A DNA stretch of 64,000 nt. Origin: Haladaptatus sp. QDMS2 (GTDB taxonomy: Archaea > Halobacteriota > Halobacteria > Halobacteriales > Halococcaceae). Position numbers and translations under genes: made by a program. The notes below the pieces were generated by a model. It was not told where the DNA came from and did no database searches. It saw nothing but the letters and a program-made list of their open reading frames with translations. Shown here in pieces: positions 60,282-64,000 of the stretch (position 1 is the first letter of the stretch; each line of letters begins with the position of its first letter). The stretch covers positions 558,001 to 622,000 of the forward strand of contig NZ_CP119791.1 in the NCBI RefSeq assembly GCF_029338295.1. Direction: 5' to 3'.

Positions 60282-61337
60282 ATGGACGTTTCCAGGCGGT
60301 CGTGGTTGAAACGCATCGGTGCGGTCGGAACTGGCGCGGTGCTCAGTAGTTCGCTCGCTTCGGCGGCGACGAAGCCGTCTGTCGATTGGCGACCTGCGGA
60401 TTCCTCGAACTACACGAACACGTCTCGGACGGCGGCGGACATCGACTGGGTGGTCGTCCACACCATCGAGGGTAGCGACGAGACTGGCATCTCTGTTTTC
60501 CAGGACCCGGATTCGAACGTGAGCGCCCACTACGTCGTCGACGACGATGGCTATCAGGCTCAGTGTGTCTACGACGAGGACGAGGCGTGGCACGCGGGCA
60601 ACAGCGATTACAACGCCCAGTCAATCGGCATTGAGCACGGCGGTAATGCCAGCCAGTCGAGTTTCCCGGACGTGCAGTATCAGGCGTCGGCTGAAATCTG
60701 CGCGTACGTCTGTGATGCCTACGACATCCCGAAAGAACACGTCGCCGGCATCCCCGACTGCAACGCCGCGGGCGGCGGCATCATTGGCCACGACCAGGTC
60801 CCGGACCCGTACAACTGCTCGCAGGGTGGCGGCGCGAGCAACCACACGGACCCCGGTGACAATTGGGACTGGGATTACTACATGGAACTCGTCGGCGGGA
60901 CGAACAACGGCGGTGGCGGGTCGTACAGTTGGCCAACGTACTCCTACGGTGACCAGGCGGAGGCCGTCTACTCGATTCAGTATCTCCTCGAAGACCACGG
61001 CTACGCGCTTCAGTATCACGATGGCATCTACGGCTCCGAAGTCGAGAGCACCGTCGAACAGTTCCAGGCCGACACCGGCCTCGCGGTCGATGGAATCTGC
61101 GGACCGAACACGTGGGAACATCTCTACGTGGTCGTCTCCGGGCCGAACGACGACCCGTACTGGGCGACCTACGGCGCACAGCACCACCTCAAGCACGGCG
61201 AGGGCTATTCCATCGCCGTCGACGGCTACTACGGCGCAGAGACAGAGGGCGCAATCGAGGACTTCCAGTCGAGCGCTGGACTGACCGTAGACGGCGTCGT
61301 CGGCCACGACACCTGGCAGGCGCTCGTCGACATCTAA
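60282..61337 (+). CDS. Tat-exported N-acetylmuramoyl-L-alanine amidase with two peptidoglycan-binding domains
   Basis: A 351-residue secreted protein. The Tat signal SRRSWLKRIG has no lipobox Cys, so the product is released. An amidase_2 domain (about 35-205) has predicted zinc/catalytic residues H60 (WVVVHTIEG), E118 (GIEHGG), H170 (IIGHDQVPDP) and D190 (HTDPGDNWDW). Two PG_binding_1 repeats follow (about 218-275 and 285-351, DGIYGSEVESTVEQFQ and DGYYGAETEGAIEDFQ). Haloarchaea lack peptidoglycan, so the likely target is bacterial cell wall; regulation is unknown. Confidence 0.93.
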   Translation: MDVSRRSWLKRIGAVGTGAVLSSSLASAATKPSVDWRPADSSNYTNTSRTAADIDWVVVHTIEGSDETGISVFQDPDSNVSAHYVVDDDGYQAQCVYDEDEAWHAGNSDYNAQSIGIEHGGNASQSSFPDVQYQASAEICAYVCDAYDIPKEHVAGIPDCNAAGGGIIGHDQVPDPYNCSQGGGASNHTDPGDNWDWDYYMELVGGTNNGGGGSYSWPTYSYGDQAEAVYSIQYLLEDHGYALQYHDGIYGSEVESTVEQFQADTGLAVDGICGPNTWEHLYVVVSGPNDDPYWATYGAQHHLKHGEGYSIAVDGYYGAETEGAIEDFQSSAGLTVDGVVGHDTWQALVDI

Positions 61338-61375
61338 GCAGGCGATTTTTCTCCCACTGGCGCGTGGCACCGACC

Positions 61376-61954
61376 ATGCACATCCGCCTCGCCACGCCGG
61401 CCGACGCACCGGAAGTGGCCGCCATCTACGCGCCGATGGTCCGCGAGACCACGGTCTCCTTCGAAACCGACCCACCCACGGAAACCGAGATGCGCGTTCG
61501 CATCGAGAAAACGCTCCCGGGCCACCCGTGGCTCGTGTGCGAAGGTGACGGCGGGACGATTCTCGGCTACGCCTACGCGGGCACTCACAACTCGCGTGAA
61601 GCCTATCAGTGGACAGTCAACGTCTCCGTGTACATCCACGAGGACGCCCGTGGGCAAGGACTGGGCCGGCGCCTCTACGAGACGCTGTTCGAAATTCTCC
61701 GTCTCCAGGGGTTCTACACGGCGTTCGCCATCATCACTGTCCCGAACGATGCGAGCGTCGCGCTCCACGAGTCGCTGGGCTTCGAATCGGTCGGTGTCAT
61801 CGAATCGGCCGGCTACAAACACGGCGGCTGGCACGATGTCTCCTATTGGCGGCGCACGCTCACCGTCCCACTCGACGACCCGACGCCACCGCGCTCGCTC
61901 GACCAGCTTGATTCCGCCGTACTCGACGGGATCCTCGACACGCCAACGTCCTGA
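61376..61954 (+). CDS. Phosphinothricin-acetyltransferase-like GNAT enzyme
   Basis: A 192-residue acetyltransferase of the PAT/Bar/MddA class. Start MHIRLATPADAPEVAAIYAP; the family hallmark SFETDPPTETEM and VNVSVYIHEDARGQGLGRRL (acetyl-CoA loop RGQGLG) are present, and the C-terminus has the conserved GYKHGGWHDVSYW. Relatives acetylate methionine sulfoximine-type or amino acid analogues. It is 38 bases after the amidase gene. Confidence 0.88.
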   Translation: MHIRLATPADAPEVAAIYAPMVRETTVSFETDPPTETEMRVRIEKTLPGHPWLVCEGDGGTILGYAYAGTHNSREAYQWTVNVSVYIHEDARGQGLGRRLYETLFEILRLQGFYTAFAIITVPNDASVALHESLGFESVGVIESAGYKHGGWHDVSYWRRTLTVPLDDPTPPRSLDQLDSAVLDGILDTPTS

Positions 61955-62223
61955 GTCCGGCAGGGTATGTTGTGCTGATCGCTGTGCGGCACTGTCGCAC
62001 ACTTTCTCTATATTTCTGTCGTTTCGAGGTCCGAACGTGCGTATCTGGCGAAGACCGCCTTTTTGTGGCCTTCAGACGACACATTGGCGCGTCTGAGCTT
62101 ATGAACTTATTTAAACAATTCTGGCTACGTTTAATACCTCGTGAAGAGATTAGACAGTTGGCGCGGGAGTCCGATTGTTATACTTCCCCCCTAACATCCT
62201 TCCCCCCCGACTCCCCGCGTCCA
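61955..62223. other. Intergenic region with A/T-rich promoter-like boxes
   Basis: About 270 bases. AACTTATTTAAACAATT (62105-62121) and GTTTAATACC (62130-62139) resemble promoter elements, but no convincing gene begins nearby on the plus strand. A weak GTGCG-GCACTGT-CGCAC hairpin lies near the start. A short non-coding or leader RNA is possible; nothing supports one directly. Confidence 0.4.
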
Positions 62224-62451
62224 CTATTGTACGTCGAAGCGTGCCTTCCAGTCGGCGACGAGGTCGTTTGCGGCCGTTTCTGTCGCGACCATCTCGTGTC
62301 TGTAGTGTTCGCCCTCCGGTGCCTGAATCAGGCGGTCGAACGAGACGGCCCAGTCGCCCGCTCTCGTTTGTCTGAGACTGATGGTGGCGTAGCCGTCGTC
62401 ACGCCGCCACTCGCGTTTGCTCCCGATAGGGTCACGTTCGGTCCAGCTCAT
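62224..62451 (-). CDS. Small conserved haloarchaeal protein
   Basis: A 75-residue protein, MSWTERDPIGSKREWRRDDG, with alternating beta strands (GYATISLRQTRAGDWAVSFD) and a C-terminal helix. No functional motif recognised. Composition and start resemble small soluble haloarchaeal proteins of unknown role. Confidence 0.72.
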   Translation of the reverse strand: MSWTERDPIGSKREWRRDDGYATISLRQTRAGDWAVSFDRLIQAPEGEHYRHEMVATETAANDLVADWKARFDVQ

Positions 62452-62528
62452 ACCTATTCCTATGCAGTCACTAAGGTAAGCCCCGCGAACCGAATACGCT
62501 CTTTAGGCTCCGCCGCCTACCTCGACCG

Positions 62529-62990
62529 ATGCCCTCCCACCCGTCGGACTACCGAGTCATTCGGTCTCTCGCGGTCACGGCCAACGATGTCGTGATGGCC
62601 TATGAGACCAACCGGTCCCGTCGTGACCAGCAGGCGGTCATCAGAGTCACGCCGCCGTTTAACGGTCGGATGCGTGCGCGACTCCATCTCGTCCGGCACG
62701 GAGACACCTACGATTCAGCCAGTGTCGAACCGCTCCACATCGACCCCGCCGCGCTCGTCACCAACCCGCCCGCTTACCCGCATGCGACGGACACAGAAGC
62801 CGAACTCAGAGCCGACCCATCGACGCCGTACTCGGTCGACGCCCACTACGAGTACCACCGAAACGCCATTTCAGCGTGGCGCAGTGCCGTTTCCAGTCGG
62901 ATTGGGGAAACAGTCACGCATTCTGGTAGGCACGGCCCACACACCGTTCTCGTGAAGGTTCTTGGAAAGGAATCCGGCAATGTAGAATAA
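62529..62990 (+). CDS. Conserved haloarchaeal hypothetical protein
   Basis: A 153-residue protein, MPSHPSDYRVIRSLAVTAND. The RARLHLVRHGDTYDSASVEP segment superficially resembles the RHG of histidine phosphatases, but the rest of that fold is absent. The C-terminus is His-rich (THSGRHGPHTVLVKV). Function unknown. It is divergent from the small gene upstream. Confidence 0.7.
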   Translation: MPSHPSDYRVIRSLAVTANDVVMAYETNRSRRDQQAVIRVTPPFNGRMRARLHLVRHGDTYDSASVEPLHIDPAALVTNPPAYPHATDTEAELRADPSTPYSVDAHYEYHRNAISAWRSAVSSRIGETVTHSGRHGPHTVLVKVLGKESGNVE

Positions 62991-63098
62991 TTGGTTCTCC
63001 ACGGGCTTTGAAGGTTTTAGTCCATTTTTAGGGAGTCATGAAACGTTTTCAGACTGTTTTCTTAGCGTGAAATGGGCGAAAACTGTCCAAACGCTCCA

Positions 63099-63105
63099 CC
63101 CATTA
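63099..63105 (+). promoter_or_regulatory. TATA-like box before the 63128 gene
   Basis: CATTATATGC contains TTATATG about 23-29 bases before the ATG at 63128, a spacing that would give a leaderless transcript. It supports that start over the ATG at 63107. Confidence 0.4.
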
Positions 63106-63127
63106 TATGCTACCTCCTATCGTAGAC

Positions 63128-63451
63128 ATGTGTGAGGTAATTGGGGTGTCCTCCATGAACGAATCCGCCATGAATGATAACAGGTCCTCACTCGCCGCCC
63201 GCCCCGACGCGGGCGACTCCGGAGACCCGACTGCATCGCTCGCAACCGTATCCGCGAAGTACAGAGACGAACTCGTCCGCTCGTTCGAGGCTGTGGCCTT
63301 CTGGTCAGCAATCGCACTTCCCTTCCTCCACGTGCCATTGCTCGTTGACGGACTCGACACGCCTCCAAAGCAGGTCGCGTTCGCCGCCCTCCTCGTCCTC
63401 AACGTCGTGATGCTCGTCGTGGGCCATTCCCACCACGACCGCGAACGCTGA
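63128..63451 (+). CDS. Small membrane protein of unknown function
   Basis: A 107-residue protein if started at 63128 (MCEVIGVSSMNESAMND). The N-terminal part is hydrophilic; two hydrophobic helices (roughly 62-80 and 85-99) precede a HSHHDRER tail. ATGs at 63107 and 63155 are alternatives. No family motif was found. It lies 33 bases upstream of an aldo/keto reductase gene, and the two may be co-transcribed. Confidence 0.6.
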   Translation: MCEVIGVSSMNESAMNDNRSSLAARPDAGDSGDPTASLATVSAKYRDELVRSFEAVAFWSAIALPFLHVPLLVDGLDTPPKQVAFAALLVLNVVMLVVGHSHHDRER

Positions 63452-63484
63452 GGATTTATTCCCGTTCGGGAGCAATTTCCGAGC

Positions 63485-64000
63485 ATGGATCTCGACGTCG
63501 TCCCGCTCGGCCGTACCGGTTTACACGTTTCAGAAGTCGCCTTCGGGACGTGGCGCTTCGGTCGTGAGAACGACCGCGGCGACATCGAAGTGGGCGAAGA
63601 CCGCGCCCACGAACTGTTAGACGCCTACGCAGAGCACGGCGGCCGCTTTATCGATACTGCAGACATCTACGGTGATGGCCGGGCAGAGGAGTACATCGGC
63701 GACTGGCTCGCGGGCCGCGACCGCGAAGAGTTCACTATCGCCTCGAAGATTTACTGGCCGACCCGGCAGGACCCGAACGGCCGCGGGCTGAACCGAAAGC
63801 ACATCCGAAAGGAGATAGACCGGATTTTAGAGCGTCTCGGAACGAGTTTCGTGGACATCCTCTACATCCACCGCTGGGACGACGACACTCCGCCCGAGCA
63901 GTTCATGCGAACCCTGAACGGCCTCGTCGAAGACGGGAAGGTAAACCACCTCGGCACCTCCACGTTCGAACCGAACGCCTGGAAGGTCACCCGCGCGAAC
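63485..64000 (+). CDS. Aldo/keto reductase (5' part, cut by window end)
   Basis: 172 residues are present, starting MDLDVVPLGRTGLHVSEVAF. The family active site is visible as FIDTADIYGDGRAEEYIG (Asp and Tyr of the tetrad), then SKIYWPTR with the catalytic Lys and YIHRWDDDTPPEQ with the His. The family reduces carbonyls with NADPH and is usually about 320 residues, so roughly half is missing. The substrate is unknown. Confidence 0.93.
   Translation, partial: MDLDVVPLGRTGLHVSEVAFGTWRFGRENDRGDIEVGEDRAHELLDAYAEHGGRFIDTADIYGDGRAEEYIGDWLAGRDREEFTIASKIYWPTRQDPNGRGLNRKHIRKEIDRILERLGTSFVDILYIHRWDDDTPPEQFMRTLNGLVEDGKVNHLGTSTFEPNAWKVTRAN

Noticed and set aside
61972-62595. A 207-residue plus-strand frame over the intergenic region
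   Set aside because: Runs antisense through the 62224-62451 gene and lacks protein-like composition; the conserved gene is on the other strand.
62529-62990. Histidine phosphatase assignment from LVRHGDT
   Set aside because: The motif is at mid-protein and the second catalytic His and fold context are missing.

Overview
The window is chromosomal DNA of a haloarchaeon (class Halobacteria). The basis is a GC-rich, acidic proteome, the archaeal S10-spc ribosomal protein order with archaea-only members (eL19, eL32, eS4, eS8, Rnp1), Tat signals with lipoboxes on secreted proteins, leaderless-type promoters, an intron-bearing elongator tRNA-Met, CDC48, RadB, methenyl-H4MPT cyclohydrolase and the trpDFEG gene order. 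The genus cannot be fixed from sequence alone. Nothing in the window indicates a plasmid, provirus, CRISPR array or intact transposon.

Layout. 1-11948 (minus strand) is one tightly overlapped ribosomal operon running from a SPOUT-type RNA methyltransferase and uL3 down to a truncated uL30. 12177-12560 holds tRNA-Gly(GCC) followed by an array of perfect short hairpins bounded by a second copy of the tRNA 3' end. 12679-25700 is housekeeping: MscS channel, YihY/BrkB membrane protein, MTH1187-type protein, mch, two HAD phosphatases, acetyltransferase, DUF488 protein, GTPBP1-like GTPase, phosphoglycolate phosphatase, a lipoprotein with a pilin-like tail, a J-domain protein, a zinc-ribbon protein, pyrF and eS8. 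25755-32328 is the phosphate module: a divergent AbrB-PhoU regulator, then pstS-pstC-pstA-pstB-phoU. 32482-43408 has a monooxygenase-like protein, CDC48, LarC with a His-rich insert, a RuvC-like protein, RadB, a four-CBS protein with a hibernation-factor-like tail, a half-size lycopene cyclase, paired CrcB fluoride channels and an ABC exporter. 43493-48900 has dodecin, tRNA-Val(GAC) and the trpDFEG operon. 49438-64000 has the B12-dependent ribonucleotide reductase, a polysaccharide deacetylase lipoprotein, a membrane-fused sulfite-oxidase-like enzyme beside a Met/Asp pentapeptide-repeat protein, small zinc-finger proteins, intron-containing tRNA-Met, a Tat-exported peptidoglycan amidase, a PAT-type acetyltransferase and a truncated aldo/keto reductase.

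The most unusual pattern is not a gene. All three tRNA genes are followed, 100-430 bp downstream, by a degraded echo of their own T-arm/3' end. Each echo is preceded by the same module, CAGGGAGC...GCGACCGTGGTTC, and is surrounded by perfect hairpins. Similar hairpin chains follow phoU and cdc48. Other leads are TRP-box-like GTACAT repeats before trpD, tandem near-palindromes before pstS, perfect palindromes over or near the mch and nrdJ starts, an exported peptidoglycan amidase in an organism without peptidoglycan, and a CBS-HPF fusion.
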